Below, piece after piece: positions 44,349 to 55,103 of a DNA stretch of 64,000 nt. Below the pieces are notes generated by a model. It saw only the letters and a program-made list of their open reading frames with translations, made no database searches and was not told where the DNA came from. Source of the stretch: Polynucleobacter kasalickyi (GTDB lineage Bacteria > Pseudomonadota > Gammaproteobacteria > Burkholderiales > Burkholderiaceae). The first letter of the stretch is position 1, and the number at the start of each line of letters is the position of its first letter. The DNA lies in assembly GCF_900176405.1 (NCBI RefSeq), contig NZ_FWXJ01000001.1, positions 359,852 to 423,851 of the forward strand, given 5' to 3'. The position numbers were made by a program, and so were the translations under genes.

Positions 44349-44695
44349 ATAATCAAGAGCAACGACTGTCCGATTATTTGGAACATATTTTGGAGTCAAT
44401 TGAGCGAATTGAAAGTTACGTAGCTGATATTGACGAGGTGGGTTTTTTGAAAAACAAGTTAGTTCAAGACGCTGTGATTCGTAATTTTGAAATAATTGGT
44501 GAAGCGAGCAACAATATTGAAAAGCGTTATCCCGAATTTGTGGAGGCTCACCCTGAGTTGCCGCTTTCGTCAGCATATCAAATGCGTAATGCATTGGCTC
44601 ACGGTTATTTTAAGGTAGATTTTGAAGTGGTTTGGAAGACCATTTGCAATGATTTACCCGAACTGTATAAGATGGTAAAACATGCTTCCGCTTGA
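44345..44695 (+). CDS. hepT: HepT-type HEPN toxin (DUF86)
   Basis: The 116-residue all-helical product has the HEPN catalytic motif R81-x4-H86 (RNALAH, followed by GYF, the usual modified-Tyr position in the HYF/GYF tail). DAVIRNFEIIGEASNNI is the DUF86 phrase. HepT homologues are RNases that cleave mRNA or tRNA until the partner MntA adenylylates the Tyr. Translation is coupled to mntA through the 4-bp overlap. Confidence 0.93.
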   Translation: MNNQEQRLSDYLEHILESIERIESYVADIDEVGFLKNKLVQDAVIRNFEIIGEASNNIEKRYPEFVEAHPELPLSSAYQMRNALAHGYFKVDFEVVWKTICNDLPELYKMVKHASA

Positions 44696-44797
44696 GCTTT
44701 TAAAGATTTAAGTAGTAAAAAGTAGAACTCAAAATAAGTTCTTATCCTTTCAGTCTAGTTTAGATTTAATCTTCTTTCTATGTAATTTAAATGAAGG

Positions 44798-47467
44798 TTA
44801 GTTGAGTAAATTCTTCAACTGATACAGTGCCTCTAAAGCTTGCTTGGGACTCAAGGAATCGGGGTCAAGTTCTTTGATGGCGATTTCCAATTCACTGGGT
44901 TCTTGGTCTAGTTGATCTTGTGCAAAATAGTTCTCAAGAGAATCTGAACTTGTTACTTCATGGGTAGTCTGAGCAAATAAATCGGCTTGTGAACTCGAGC
45001 CTTCCGCGGCACTTTGCGCCTCTAATTGGCTTAATTTTTTCCTGGCTTGCACAATCACCGATTTGGGTACACCCGCTAAACTAGCGACTTGTAAGCCATA
45101 ACTTTGACTAGCATGTCCTGGTTTGACTTGGTGTAAGAAAATGAGATTTTTCCCTTGCTCCATCGCTGATAAGTGGACATTGGTACATTGCGAGTAATTT
45201 GCTGGGAGGCTTGCAAGCTCTAAATAGTGGGTCGCAAACAAACAATAACTTTGATTTTGCTCAAGTAAATGTTTGGCAATGGACCAGGCCAAGGCTAAGC
45301 CATCAAACGTCGAAGTACCCCGGCCAATCTCATCCATTAACACTAAACTATTGGGTGTGGCACGGTGCAAAATCCCTGCCGCTTCGGTCATTTCTACCAT
45401 GAAGGTTGACCTGCCGCTTGCTAAATCATCGGAGGCGCCAATTCTGGTAAAAATTTGATCAATCGGACCAATCACCGCCTTGCTAGCAGGTACATAAGAC
45501 CCGAGGTAGGCTAGTAGGGTAATCAAGGCCACTTGGCGCATATAGGTCGATTTACCACCCATGTTCGGACCTGTGATCATCAACATGCGTCGTGTTTGAT
45601 TAAACACACAATCATTGCCACTAAAGGACAGAGACTTTTTAGCGAGTTGGGCTTCAACGACCGGGTGGCGACCATTCTCAATTTGCACGATGCCCTGCGT
45701 TACTAACTCGGGTTTGACCCAATTTAAGACCCGTGCTTTGACCGCAAAGGAACATAACATGTCAATGTGGGCGAGGGCTTTAGCAATCGTTTGAATTCTG
45801 GGCACATCGCTTTGTAAGCGCTCCACCAACTCATCAAATAATTGACGCTCTAGCGCAAAACTTTTCTCCTTCGCGGATAAGGCTTTATCTTCAAAAGCTT
45901 TTAACTCTGGAGTGATGTAGCGCTCAGCATTTTTGAGGGTTTGGCGACGCAGGTAATCTAGAGGTACTTTATCGGTTTGACCGTGCGTCACTTCAATAAA
46001 AAAGCCGTGCACTTTATTAAATTCCACCCGTAAGGTATTAATGCCGGTACGAGCCCGCTCCCGTCCTTCTAGATCAATTAAAAACTGTCCTGTGTTCACA
46101 CTGAGGAGGCGTAATTCATCTAAGGTGGCATCATAGCCATCCGCAATCACACCGCCTTCTCGAAGAATCGCCGCGGGCTCCGGTAGGATGGCTTGCTGGA
46201 GTAGTTCTGAAAGTTCAGTAGGAGTGTTTAAATCATTGGTCAGCTGACTCAGTAAAGAGTCCTCTTGGGGTAAAGAGCGAAGTAATTCTTGGGCGTGAGG
46301 AAGGATTTGTAGCGTATCTCTTAAACTCGCTAAATCACGTGGGCGAATCGTTTTCAGGGCAATGCGGCTTGCAATACGTTCGATATCAGCAATTTGCTTT
46401 AAAAAGCTGCGAATTTCTTGTAAAACAAAATACTCACTTAGTAAAAGCTCAATCGCTTGATGGCGTTTAGCTGTCTCGACTTGCGAGCGTAAGGGATGGT
46501 GGATACAGTGCCGTAATAAACGTGAACCCATCGGGTTTTCGCAGGCATCAAGTAAGGAAAATAGGGTTGGATCACTCTCACCGCGGAGGGTTTGCGTTAA
46601 CTCTAAATTCCGCCGCGTTGCTGCGTCCATACTGATAAACGATTGATGATTTTCGACCACGCAGGTCGGTATGTGCGGCAGCTTCCCTTCCCAACCCAAA
46701 CCTTGCGTATAAGCAGCAAAGGAGAGGAGAGCGGAGACGGCCGTAAAGGCAAGTATGTGCTCACTCGGGTTATCAATCCCAATAGCTTGTAAATCTGGTA
46801 AGTTTAACAGTTGCGTTAAGCGGCTTTTACCTTCATCCGCATTCCAGATCCACGCAGGCACGAGTCCTTTATCAGGGGAGACGAGTGCAGGGATATCTTC
46901 AGTAAGGCCTGAGAGCAACTCTGCCTGCTCTTCCATACAAAGCCACTGAGCAGGACTAATCCTCGCAATATGTTGGGCAAAGTCAACTTGGGGGCAAGTA
47001 GTGATTCGTAGGTCACCACTGGCTAAAGTAAGCCACGCAATCCCGACCTGTTGCTGATGTACAAAGCACGCCATCAAAGTAGCATCTTGACGCTCACTTA
47101 GCAAGGCCTTATCGGTGAGTGTCCCTGGCGTGAGGATCCGCATCACTTGGCGCTCAACTGGACCTTTACTGGTCGCTGGATCGCCTACTTGCTCACAAAT
47201 AGCGACGCTTTGACCTGCTTGAATGAGTTTGGCTAAATATTGCTCGGCAGAGTGATAAGGCACACCCGCCATTTTGATCGGAGCGCCATTCGAGGCGCCT
47301 CGTTGGGTGAGGGTAATGCCCAAAATCCGTGAAGCAATGACGGCATCCTCGAAAAACAATTCATAAAAATCACCCATTCTAAAAAATAGTAAGGCATGAG
47401 GATTTTGCGCTTTGATGCGCAAAAACTGTTGCATGGCAGGGGAGTGACCAGCAAATGCATCTGACAT
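44798..47467 (-). CDS. mutS: DNA mismatch repair protein MutS
   Basis: The 889-residue product starts with the mismatch-recognition motif [11 protein letters not shown] (Phe-Tyr-Glu), has the connector and lever domains, and ends with the ABC-type ATPase: Walker [10 protein letters not shown] at about 631-640, Walker [22 protein letters not shown] and the helix-turn-helix. It finds mismatches and recruits MutL. Length is normal (853 in E. coli). cysE starts upstream on the same strand with a 5-bp gap. Confidence 0.98.
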   Translation of the reverse strand: MSDAFAGHSPAMQQFLRIKAQNPHALLFFRMGDFYELFFEDAVIASRILGITLTQRGASNGAPIKMAGVPYHSAEQYLAKLIQAGQSVAICEQVGDPATSKGPVERQVMRILTPGTLTDKALLSERQDATLMACFVHQQQVGIAWLTLASGDLRITTCPQVDFAQHIARISPAQWLCMEEQAELLSGLTEDIPALVSPDKGLVPAWIWNADEGKSRLTQLLNLPDLQAIGIDNPSEHILAFTAVSALLSFAAYTQGLGWEGKLPHIPTCVVENHQSFISMDAATRRNLELTQTLRGESDPTLFSLLDACENPMGSRLLRHCIHHPLRSQVETAKRHQAIELLLSEYFVLQEIRSFLKQIADIERIASRIALKTIRPRDLASLRDTLQILPHAQELLRSLPQEDSLLSQLTNDLNTPTELSELLQQAILPEPAAILREGGVIADGYDATLDELRLLSVNTGQFLIDLEGRERARTGINTLRVEFNKVHGFFIEVTHGQTDKVPLDYLRRQTLKNAERYITPELKAFEDKALSAKEKSFALERQLFDELVERLQSDVPRIQTIAKALAHIDMLCSFAVKARVLNWVKPELVTQGIVQIENGRHPVVEAQLAKKSLSFSGNDCVFNQTRRMLMITGPNMGGKSTYMRQVALITLLAYLGSYVPASKAVIGPIDQIFTRIGASDDLASGRSTFMVEMTEAAGILHRATPNSLVLMDEIGRGTSTFDGLALAWSIAKHLLEQNQSYCLFATHYLELASLPANYSQCTNVHLSAMEQGKNLIFLHQVKPGHASQSYGLQVASLAGVPKSVIVQARKKLSQLEAQSAAEGSSSQADLFAQTTHEVTSSDSLENYFAQDQLDQEPSELEIAIKELDPDSLSPKQALEALYQLKNLLN

Positions 47468-47472
47468 AACAA

Positions 47473-48216
47473 TCAGTTCTTTAACCAGTCACGTAGCTGA
47501 TGAATCTCTTTTTCAATCTCAGGCGAAGAGGCTTCATTTTTGATATGTTGAGACTGCTCTAACAAATGAATCTTTGCTTCCAATTCCAAGGTCACATCAA
47601 TCAAACTCTTCATCGCCAGTGACATCGGGTCATCTGCTTCGGGCGTAATCCCGTAAGCTGAGAATTGCGCTTGTGAACTAGGATTGGAAACACTTGGTAA
47701 TTCTGCTTTGATAATGCGTGCGGGGATACCCACCGCGGTGGCGCCAGCAGGGACTTCTTTGAGGACGACGGCATTGGAACCCACTCTGGCGCCATCACCA
47801 ATCGTAAAGCCACCCAAGACTTTTGCGCCAGCACTAATAACCACTTTAGAGCCTAAGGTTGGATGCCGTTTAGCCCCCTTGTATAAAGAAGTGCCGCCAA
47901 GTGTCACCCCTTGATAAATGGTGCAATCATCGCCAATTTCGGTTGTCTCACCAATGACTACGCCTAGACCGTGATCGATAAACACCCGTTTACCAATCTT
48001 CGCCCCAGGGTGAATCTCAATACCGGTAAAAAAACGGGCTAGATGAGCACAAAACCGGGCTAGCCATTTGAGACCGATGGTCCATAAAAAATGATTTAAC
48101 CGGTGCAGAGCAATCGCGTGTAAACCCGGATAGCAGGTAATCACCTCTAAGCGATGTCTAGCTGCCGGATCACGAGCAATGATGGAATCTACGGTTTCGA
48201 ATATTTTGAAGGGCAT
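47473..48216 (-). CDS. cysE: Serine O-acetyltransferase
   Basis: The 247-residue product has the CysE N-terminal helices ([19 protein letters not shown]), the hexapeptide left-handed beta-helix ([30 protein letters not shown], quoted in part) with the catalytic Asp-His pair, and the C-terminal GVTLGG and [12 protein letters not shown] segment. It makes O-acetylserine, the acceptor for sulfide in cysteine synthesis. It lies between mutS and trmJ in one leftward run. Confidence 0.95.
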   Translation of the reverse strand: MPFKIFETVDSIIARDPAARHRLEVITCYPGLHAIALHRLNHFLWTIGLKWLARFCAHLARFFTGIEIHPGAKIGKRVFIDHGLGVVIGETTEIGDDCTIYQGVTLGGTSLYKGAKRHPTLGSKVVISAGAKVLGGFTIGDGARVGSNAVVLKEVPAGATAVGIPARIIKAELPSVSNPSSQAQFSAYGITPEADDPMSLAMKSLIDVTLELEAKIHLLEQSQHIKNEASSPEIEKEIHQLRDWLKN

Positions 48217-48224
48217 AAGCTATT

Positions 48225-48974
48225 TTACTGCTTTTGGCTTTTTAAGAGCATTTGCTTGGCAATACCCCTAATTAAATCTACTTCCTCTTTTTCGAGTTCA
48301 GCTCTGTCAAACAGGGCGCGTAATCGTTCCATGAGTTTCTTGGGATGCTTTGGATCTAAAAACTCGATGGCCTCTAAACCACTTTTCAAATGCTCCATGG
48401 CCGCATTGACAGCACCAATGCTTGCCTTCTCTCGCCCGAGTTGAGCGCTGTTGTGCACAGAGGTCTGAATCAGCCCTTGCTGAATTTGTGCTTGACGTAA
48501 TGCATAGGCACAAATCATGACTGCTTGGGCTAGATTGAGAGAAGAGTAGGCTGGGTTGGCATCAATCCACACCCGGTGGGTACAGTATTGCAAGTCCTCG
48601 TTTTCTAGGCCGGTTCGCTCTGTACCAAATAAATAAGCGATGGACTGACCATTCTCTAAGGCTTGCAGCGCCATTTGACAAGCTTGTGGCAGGGAGATGG
48701 CGGGTGGACCAAATTCACGATCGCGGGCGGTTAAACCGAATACGAGCGGGAGTGATTCGCAGGCTACCTGCAAATCTTTGACAACGGTTAAGCTCTGCAA
48801 TAGATCCTCAGCGCCACTCGCTAGGGCAATTGCCTCGGCACTCGCTGAGGCATTGGGATCTTTGGGGTTCACCAACACGAGCTCATTAAAACCCATTGTT
48901 TTGAGAGCCCGGGCAGCCGAACCAACATTACCGTTATGCGAAGTTTGGTGCAATATCCAATGGACTGAGCTCAT
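48225..48974 (-). CDS. trmJ: tRNA (cytidine/uridine-2'-O-)-methyltransferase TrmJ
   Basis: The 249-residue product is a SPOUT methyltransferase: HQTSHNGNVGSAARALKTMG near residues 9-28, LVLVNPKD, LLFGTERTGL-like YLFGTERTGLENEDL, and SSLNLAQAVMICAYAL at the knot. This set is TrmJ-specific; TrmJ methylates the 2'-OH at position 32 of several tRNAs. It is the first gene of the trmJ-cysE-mutS run and divergent from suhB. Confidence 0.95.
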   Translation of the reverse strand: MSSVHWILHQTSHNGNVGSAARALKTMGFNELVLVNPKDPNASASAEAIALASGAEDLLQSLTVVKDLQVACESLPLVFGLTARDREFGPPAISLPQACQMALQALENGQSIAYLFGTERTGLENEDLQYCTHRVWIDANPAYSSLNLAQAVMICAYALRQAQIQQGLIQTSVHNSAQLGREKASIGAVNAAMEHLKSGLEAIEFLDPKHPKKLMERLRALFDRAELEKEEVDLIRGIAKQMLLKSQKQ

Positions 48975-49197
48975 TTTTTTATCTAGTGAAAGCGATAACT
49001 TGATTGTAACAACGAATGTTTTGACGTTCGAGCTAGCACTAGCCTGATTGCTCAGGCCGTTTTATGGGCCACTGCATTTGAATCAAGTTGGCTTTTCAGG
49101 TAAAAGTAGTTAAAATGTCAAATTAGTTGGAAATAACTCACCAACCTGCTCTTTACCAATTTGCGCAACAAGTTGTTCATTTACTATAAAGAATTTT

Positions 49198-50031
49198 ATG
49201 CATCCAATGATGAACGTGGCTGTTAAAGCCGCCCGTAATGCCGGTACGATTATTAGTCGTGCTGCCCTCAATATTGAGCGTCTGCAAGTCGCACGTAAAC
49301 AACAAAATGATTACGTCACGGAAGTGGATCGTGCTGCCGAAGCCGCGGTCATTGACGTACTCCGCGAAGCGTATCCGCATCATCATTTTTTAGCAGAAGA
49401 AACGGGTTACATCAGGTCAGATGGAGAACAACTAGGCGCAATGAGTTGGGAAGATGCAATTCGTCAAGATGATCCTGAACAGGATCACCATGTGTGGGTC
49501 ATTGATCCCCTTGACGGTACTACAAACTTTATTCATGGTTTTCCACAGTTCGCTGTATCGATCGCTTTAGCGGTGAATGGCGTATTACAACAGGCTTGTA
49601 TTTACGACCCTAGTCGTGATGAGTTGTTTACGGCTACCAAGGGTGCAGGTGCCTACCTGAACAATCGTCGCTTACGGGTTGCTACTGAAACTAGATTATC
49701 CGAGTGTTTAATTGGTACGGGTTTCCCATTCAGAGATGATCAAGATTTAGATCAATACACCAAGAACTTTAGAAAAATGACTAGACTCTGTGCCGGTTTG
49801 CGTCGTCCAGGTGCAGCATCTTTGGACTTGGCCTATGTGGCGGCAGGTCGCTTTGATGGTTTCTTTGAGGCAGATTTGAAGCCTTGGGATATGGCGGCAG
49901 GAGTTCTATTGATTCAAGAAGCCGGTGGTCTCGTTGGCAACTACCAAGGGGATGAAAGCTATTTCCATACGGGTCAAATCATGGCAGCTAATCCAAGAAT
50001 TTTTGCTCAAATGGCGCAAATTTTGGCATAA
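49198..50031 (+). CDS. suhB: Inositol monophosphatase family protein SuhB
   Basis: The 277-residue product has the Li-sensitive phosphatase metal motifs: EE in [24 protein letters not shown] and WDMAAG near 220. In E. coli SuhB also acts with Nus factors in rRNA transcription antitermination. It starts 223 bp from trmJ on the other strand. An extra acidic stretch, EQDHHVWV, follows an insert around 70-95. Confidence 0.95.
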   Translation: MHPMMNVAVKAARNAGTIISRAALNIERLQVARKQQNDYVTEVDRAAEAAVIDVLREAYPHHHFLAEETGYIRSDGEQLGAMSWEDAIRQDDPEQDHHVWVIDPLDGTTNFIHGFPQFAVSIALAVNGVLQQACIYDPSRDELFTATKGAGAYLNNRRLRVATETRLSECLIGTGFPFRDDQDLDQYTKNFRKMTRLCAGLRRPGAASLDLAYVAAGRFDGFFEADLKPWDMAAGVLLIQEAGGLVGNYQGDESYFHTGQIMAANPRIFAQMAQILA

Positions 50032-50220
50032 AGCATTTTGTTTGGTAATGCGCAGGCGTTACCAAACTTTACAGATAGATCAGCGCCGAGATAACTGGCA
50101 GAGGAAATCTGCTCATCATTTTGTGTTTTTGTTGGTAAGGTGAATCATCCGCCAAAACGTGAGTTGTTGGCTAAAGCTACCGACGAAATTTCAATCACGA
50201 ATACGGATACCAGAGAGAAC

Positions 50221-51000
50221 TTAAGCCAGACTTAAGACCTGAAGACCACTCGCGTTGATGCGAAAAGCACTGGCATGCGGCAGCATCTCAGGATGGTCAA
50301 AATCCCAATCTGATAACACCCAGCGTTGCCAATGTTGATCCGCTAGAGATTCTTTGTGATACTTCGGGCGGTGGGTATGACCATGAATGAGCTTGGCACA
50401 TCCTAGTCGTTTGGTTAATTTGGCACAAGCGTCTAAAGTAACATCTCCTTTGAGATTCGCTTGGGCAAGATCAAAATATTGCTTCCGTTGATATTTAATC
50501 GTGGCTCTTCTACGGAGTCTTTCCGCCATCTGTTTGCGATAACGAATTGGAATACGCATAAAGAGCTTTTGTAGCCAATGCAAGCGCGTCATCCGGCGGT
50601 AAAATTGATAAGCTGGGTCAGCTGTACATAAAGCATCACCATGGGTTAACAACCACTGTTCACCACCTATGGTGATTAAGCTTGGATCTGGAATGACTTG
50701 CCAATTTGCTAGCGTCTTAAAAGATTCGCCGAGCATAAAGTCGCGATTACCCGCCATAAAGTAAACCGCTACCCCGCTTTGTACGAGGGCTTTAATCTGT
50801 TGGGCAATATCTAAGTGGAAAGGGGTATGCAAATGTGCATCATCCCCCACCCAAAATTCAAATAAATCGCCGATGATAAATACTGCTTGCGTAGTGCGCG
50901 CTTCATTTTCACAAAACTCAATAAAACGTTTCGCTGTGTAAGGATAAGCTGGCGTTAAATGAATATCAGAGATAATCAGCGCGCTCTCATAAGCAATCAT
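50221..51000 (-). CDS. lpxH: UDP-2,3-diacylglucosamine diphosphatase LpxH
   Basis: The 259-residue metallophosphoesterase has SDIHL, GDLFEFWVGDD, GNRDFMLG, THGDALCTADPAYQ and HGHTHRP in the right order, exactly the LpxH set. It makes lipid X from UDP-2,3-diacylglucosamine in lipid A synthesis at the inner membrane. ppiB lies 19 bp upstream on the same strand. Confidence 0.95.
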   Translation of the reverse strand: MIAYESALIISDIHLTPAYPYTAKRFIEFCENEARTTQAVFIIGDLFEFWVGDDAHLHTPFHLDIAQQIKALVQSGVAVYFMAGNRDFMLGESFKTLANWQVIPDPSLITIGGEQWLLTHGDALCTADPAYQFYRRMTRLHWLQKLFMRIPIRYRKQMAERLRRRATIKYQRKQYFDLAQANLKGDVTLDACAKLTKRLGCAKLIHGHTHRPKYHKESLADQHWQRWVLSDWDFDHPEMLPHASAFRINASGLQVLSLA

Positions 51001-51019
51001 AGATAGGCGATCTTAGAAT

Positions 51020-51517
51020 TTAAATGACTTTAGCTTCGATCACAAGCACATCTTCCTTTGGCACATCTTGGTGGAAGCCGCTGCTACCAGTAGGTACTTT
51101 GCGAATCGCATCAACGACATCCATACCATCAGTGATTTCACCGAATACTGCATAACCCCAACCTTGTGGAGTTGGTGAAGAATAATTTAAAAAGGCGTTA
51201 TCAACCACATTGATAAAAAATTGTGAGGAAGCAGAGTGTGGTGCGCTTGTTCTTGCCATGGCAACCGTACCACGGGTATTTTTTAAACCATTATTGGCTT
51301 CATTTTCAATTTCAGCATTGGTTTTTTTCTGTTTCATGCCAGGCTCCATACCGCCACCTTGCACCATAAAATCTTTGATCACACGATGAAAAATCGTGTT
51401 GTTGTAATGACCGGCATTAACGTACTCTAAGAAATTCGCAGAAGTCTTAGGCGCGAGTTCTTCATTTAAAGTGATAGTAAAGCTACCGTGATTGGTAGTA
51501 AATTGAACTGAAGACAT
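51020..51517 (-). CDS. ppiB: Cyclophilin-type peptidyl-prolyl isomerase
   Basis: The 165-residue product is a compact cyclophilin: [18 protein letters not shown] with the catalytic Arg, [35 protein letters not shown]. There is no signal peptide, so it is cytoplasmic (PpiB rather than PpiA). AAGGAAAA precedes the ATG. It is co-directional with lpxH. Confidence 0.96.
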   Translation of the reverse strand: MSSVQFTTNHGSFTITLNEELAPKTSANFLEYVNAGHYNNTIFHRVIKDFMVQGGGMEPGMKQKKTNAEIENEANNGLKNTRGTVAMARTSAPHSASSQFFINVVDNAFLNYSSPTPQGWGYAVFGEITDGMDVVDAIRKVPTGSSGFHQDVPKEDVLVIEAKVI

Positions 51518-51631
51518 TATTTTCCTTTTTAAAAAATCAAACTAACAACATTAAACCTGAATTATCCAATGAATCGGTATCTCGATTGAGTATAAAACAC
51601 TCCAACAAACTGCATGGAGGACACCTTCAAC

Positions 51632-52456
51632 TTATTGGGTGATTGCTTCAGCGAGTTTTTGCTTCCTTTGCGCCTCAGATAATCTACGATTATTTTCAAA
51701 AGCCTTTGCATAGTGTTGGGCAGCAATCTTCGTGTACACATCTCCTAAGTTTTGCAGTGCTGTGGCGTACTTGGGAGAAAGCTTTAAGCACATTTCTAAG
51801 TTTTCACGAGCGAGTTCAAGTTTGCCGGCATTGGCATACAGTACCGCTAAATTGTTATAGGGTTCAGGCAACTCAGGATATTGATCAATCATGCTTAATA
51901 GCGTCAGCCTCGCTTGTTCGAGCTGACCTTTTTCAATCAAGATGCGCGATTTCACAAATAACAACTGTATATTTTTTGGATTTTTCTTCGCTGCTAGTTC
52001 GATTTCCTGCAGTGCCTCGTCCCACATTTTCTGTTTGATGAAATTATTGATCTTTAAAGGGATTGCACTTTGCGATGTTTGGGTTATCTCCGCATTTTTG
52101 AGTGCCATGAAGGGCGTTGCGAGAGAAGGAGTCATGGGCGTAGACTGCATGCCGGTATTGTTTGCCGTCATGGAGGTGGATAGGCCAGTTGGCGAGTAAA
52201 GACCTAAATTTTGTGGCGGTAAATTGGTCGCCTCTTCGAGTGAGCTTGGAATCACATGATCAGGGTTCATTACCACGGGATTGGACCTAGCAATGATTAA
52301 AGGATCTTCGCTAAACAAACTTTTTAGCGGCGTAGAACAAGCGCCTAGGAGCATTGTCAAACCTAAACCCAAGAACAAACTAAAGCATGAATGTTTGAGC
52401 CGTTGGCGAAAACCGCCATGCAAATTGTTTAGGGAGAGAATATGTAAAGAGATCAA
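51632..52456 (-). CDS. TPR-repeat lipoprotein
   Basis: The 274-residue product has a lipoprotein signal with lipobox LGAC (Cys about residue 40); the long N-terminus before it suggests the true start lies downstream of the TTG at 52456, possibly a TTG near residue 12. The C-terminal half (about 130-250) has tetratricopeptide repeats: AWDEALQEIELAAKKNPKNI-like MWDEALQEI, EQARLTLLSMIDQYPELPE, YNNLAVLYANAGKLELAREN and TALQNLGDVYTKIA. The partner is unknown. It lies upstream of ppiB and lpxH on the same strand and is divergent from cysS, as in relatives. Confidence 0.85.
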   Translation of the reverse strand: MISLHILSLNNLHGGFRQRLKHSCFSLFLGLGLTMLLGACSTPLKSLFSEDPLIIARSNPVVMNPDHVIPSSLEEATNLPPQNLGLYSPTGLSTSMTANNTGMQSTPMTPSLATPFMALKNAEITQTSQSAIPLKINNFIKQKMWDEALQEIELAAKKNPKNIQLLFVKSRILIEKGQLEQARLTLLSMIDQYPELPEPYNNLAVLYANAGKLELARENLEMCLKLSPKYATALQNLGDVYTKIAAQHYAKAFENNRRLSEAQRKQKLAEAITQ

Positions 52457-52572
52457 ATGACTTGTCGATTTTAAAGTACGGCGTTTTGTTTTTAAATTAA
52501 GGCGATTCTAAAGTAAGGTTACCTAAATAATAGTCTAAGTTGTTCGGGCGGCAGTATTGTTTTACTCAGATG

Positions 52573-52594
52573 CCGCAAAAGCTGCGGTATTTTT
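52573..52594 (+). terminator. Terminator-like hairpin not preceded by a known gene
   Basis: CCGCA (52573-52577) and TGCGG (52583-52587) form a short GC-rich stem with a 5-nt loop, followed by TATTTTT. No rightward gene ends just before it, so it might end a small RNA or a leader transcript, or be chance. Confidence 0.35.
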
Positions 52595-52610
52595 AAGATT
52601 ACCCAAAAAG

Positions 52611-52637
52611 CAAATGAGGCAAATGAGGCAAATGAAT
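52611..52637. repeat. 9-bp tandem repeat (CAAATGAGG)
   Basis: CAAATGAGG occurs twice in a row (52611-52628) and a third unit CAAATGAAT follows, matching 7 of 9 bases. It is a small tandem array upstream of cysS and could vary in copy number between strains. Confidence 0.7.
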
Positions 52638-52865
52638 CTTTTTATCGAATCACTCGTTGCAACACGCAAATTCAAATATACTACCTGACCTTCATAATTC
52701 TCATTTTACAATAGACAATTGTTAATTACTTTTATGCGAATGTGGCAGTTTTTCTGTTAAGACCTGGATTTGGACTCAAACCTCAAATTCTTTAAAGGTT
52801 TTTCAAAAACTACTATCATTTAGACATCTTACTTAACCGCCTCAACTACAACTTTAAACGTCCAT

Positions 52866-54314
52866 ATGCTGCAAATTTATAACACGCTCCATCGTCAAAA
52901 AGAAGACTTTCACCCTATTCAACCGGGAAAGGTCTCGATTTATGTGTGTGGCATGACGGTCTATGATTTTTGTCACGTTGGTCACGCTCGGGTGATGGTG
53001 GTCTTTGATATGGTGGTGCGTTGGTTGCGCGCTAGTGGGTATGAAGTGAAATATGTGCGCAATATTACGGATATTGACGACAAAATTATTAAACGTGCGG
53101 TAGAAAATGGTGAGTCGATTAAATCGTTGACGCAGCGTTTTATTGATGCCATGCATGAGGATGCGCATGCTTTAGGCGTGTTAGATCCGGATGCAGAGCC
53201 ACGAGCGACCGATTATATTGAATCAATGCAGGGCTTGATTGGTAAGCTCATTGAGAAAGATTTAGCCTACCAAGCGGATTCAGGCGATGTGATTTATGCC
53301 GTTCGTAACTTTCCGGGATATGGCAAGCTATCTGGTAAATCATTAGATGAATTAGAAGAGGGTGATCGCGTGATCATCGCTGGGGATAAAAAAGATCCGC
53401 TAGATTTTGTGCTATGGAAATCAGCCAAGCCAGAGGAGCCAGCCGATACCCGGTGGCTCTCTAAATGGGGTGAAGGACGTCCTGGTTGGCACATTGAGTG
53501 CTCGGCGATGTCCTGTGACCTCTTAGGTAGTCACTTTGATATTCATGGCGGTGGTGCTGACTTGCAGTTTCCGCATCATGAGAATGAAATTGCCCAGTCC
53601 GAAGGCGTGTTTCGTACCTTTGATGCCAATGGCCAGTCCAGTGATCCGGAGTTAGTCAATTACTGGATGCATAACGGGCATGTACGCGTCAACGATGAAA
53701 AGATGTCAAAGTCTTTAAATAACTTTTTTACTCTGCGCGATGTTTTAAAAGAGTATGACCCTGAGGTGATTCGTTTCTTTATTTTGCGAGCCCACTATCG
53801 TAGTCCCGTGAATTACAGTGACGCTACGCTAGATGAGTCAAGACAAGGTCTTGAGCGTCTTTATACTGCCTTAGCCTTGCTCGGCGATACAGATATTCAA
53901 AGTGTCGAGCTGGACGCTACCTTTGTAGAAACCTTCACGGCTGCGATGAATGATGACTTTAATACGCCAGAGGCGATTGCGGTGTTATTCAATCTCTCTA
54001 CCGAGACGAATAAAGAAAAAGATCGCCTGAAAGATACAAGCGAGTTATCTGCCCGTTATTTGCAATTAGCCTCTACCTTAAAGTCTTTAGCCAATGGTTT
54101 GGGATTGCTCGAGCGTTCTACCAAAGAATTTTTACAAGGTGGTCATCTATCAATCACTCCTGAGGCGATTGAAGCAGCTATTGCCGCTCGTATTCAAGCG
54201 AAAAAAGAGAAGAATTTTAAGTTGTCGGATCAAATTCGTAGTGATTTATTAGCTCAAGGGATCGTCCTAGAGGATCAAGCTGGTGGCATTACTATTTGGC
54301 GTAAAGAGTCCTAA
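52866..54314 (+). CDS. cysS: Cysteinyl-tRNA synthetase
   Basis: The 482-residue class I synthetase has [20 protein letters not shown] with the zinc Cys and HIGH-like [38 protein letters not shown], and KMSKSLNNF at about 283-291. These are the CysRS metal-binding and catalytic motifs. Downstream, a glycosylase gene starts within the stop codon (TAATG), so they are co-translated. Confidence 0.97.
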   Translation: MLQIYNTLHRQKEDFHPIQPGKVSIYVCGMTVYDFCHVGHARVMVVFDMVVRWLRASGYEVKYVRNITDIDDKIIKRAVENGESIKSLTQRFIDAMHEDAHALGVLDPDAEPRATDYIESMQGLIGKLIEKDLAYQADSGDVIYAVRNFPGYGKLSGKSLDELEEGDRVIIAGDKKDPLDFVLWKSAKPEEPADTRWLSKWGEGRPGWHIECSAMSCDLLGSHFDIHGGGADLQFPHHENEIAQSEGVFRTFDANGQSSDPELVNYWMHNGHVRVNDEKMSKSLNNFFTLRDVLKEYDPEVIRFFILRAHYRSPVNYSDATLDESRQGLERLYTALALLGDTDIQSVELDATFVETFTAAMNDDFNTPEAIAVLFNLSTETNKEKDRLKDTSELSARYLQLASTLKSLANGLGLLERSTKEFLQGGHLSITPEAIEAAIAARIQAKKEKNFKLSDQIRSDLLAQGIVLEDQAGGITIWRKES

Positions 54315-54946
54315 TGCCTGAAGAGTTGATCCAACCGGAGTATTGGGATGAGGCCTGTACGGTGCTCATGAAACAAGACCGTATTTTAAGAAAACTGATT
54401 CCTAAGTTGCGGGATGAGGGGATTACTTCGAGGGGCGATCCATTTTTAACCTTAGCCCGTTCCATCGTGGGACAGCAGATTTCTGTAGCCGCTGCGCAAA
54501 CGGTTTGGAATCGTTTCGAGGCGTTGACGCCGAAGGTGACACCGAAAAACATTTTGGCCCTTGATGCGCAATTGATGCGTGCTGCGGGCTTATCACTCCG
54601 AAAAGTAGAGTACGTGAAAGACTTGGCAGATCATTTTCAAAACAAAGGTTTAAATAAGGTGAAATGGTACCTGCAAGAGGATGAAGCGGTGATTAAAGAG
54701 CTGACTGCGATTCGGGGTATTGGCCGTTGGACGGCAGAGATGTTTTTAATGTTTAACTTAAAACGACCGAATGTGTTGCCACTAGATGATGTGGGTCTGA
54801 TCAAGGCAATTTCGAAAAATTACTTTAGTGGTGAGACGGTAACTAGAAGCGAAGCCCGTGAAGTAGCTGATAATTGGGCACCTTACCGCTCAGTAGCCAC
54901 TTGGTATATGTGGCGTAGTCTTGATCCAGTCCCTGTCGATTATTGA
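54314..54946 (+). CDS. DNA-3-methyladenine glycosylase (AlkA-type HhH-GPD)
   Basis: The 210-residue product is a helix-hairpin-helix-GPD glycosylase: FLTLARSIVGQQISVAAAQTV, AAGLSLRKVEYVKDLADHF, then the hairpin IRGIGRWTAEMFLMFNL and the catalytic Asp in LPLDDVGL (about 155-162). It removes alkylated purines to start base excision repair. There is no N-terminal AlkA domain; it is the short form. It overlaps cysS by one base and accA follows after 157 bp. Confidence 0.93.
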   Translation: MPEELIQPEYWDEACTVLMKQDRILRKLIPKLRDEGITSRGDPFLTLARSIVGQQISVAAAQTVWNRFEALTPKVTPKNILALDAQLMRAAGLSLRKVEYVKDLADHFQNKGLNKVKWYLQEDEAVIKELTAIRGIGRWTAEMFLMFNLKRPNVLPLDDVGLIKAISKNYFSGETVTRSEAREVADNWAPYRSVATWYMWRSLDPVPVDY

Positions 54947-55103
54947 AAATCGCTGGGCAAGTTCCTGTGTCGATACCTGATTGCTTGGCAAAAAAGTTCC
55001 CTTCTCCCGAAATATGATTGTAAGTCATTGATTTGTTGTTCATTTAGAAAAGTTTTTTTAATTTTGACCTCAAATCCTCATAGAACAGTTGTAAAATGCT
55101 CCC

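Larger units (their letters stand above)
52457..52865. other. Intergenic region with a hairpin and a 9-bp tandem repeat
   Basis: About 400 bp separate the TPR lipoprotein from cysS. It holds the divergent promoters, a hairpin followed by a T-run at 52573-52594 and a short tandem repeat at 52611-52637. No coding frame is convincing. Confidence 0.5.
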
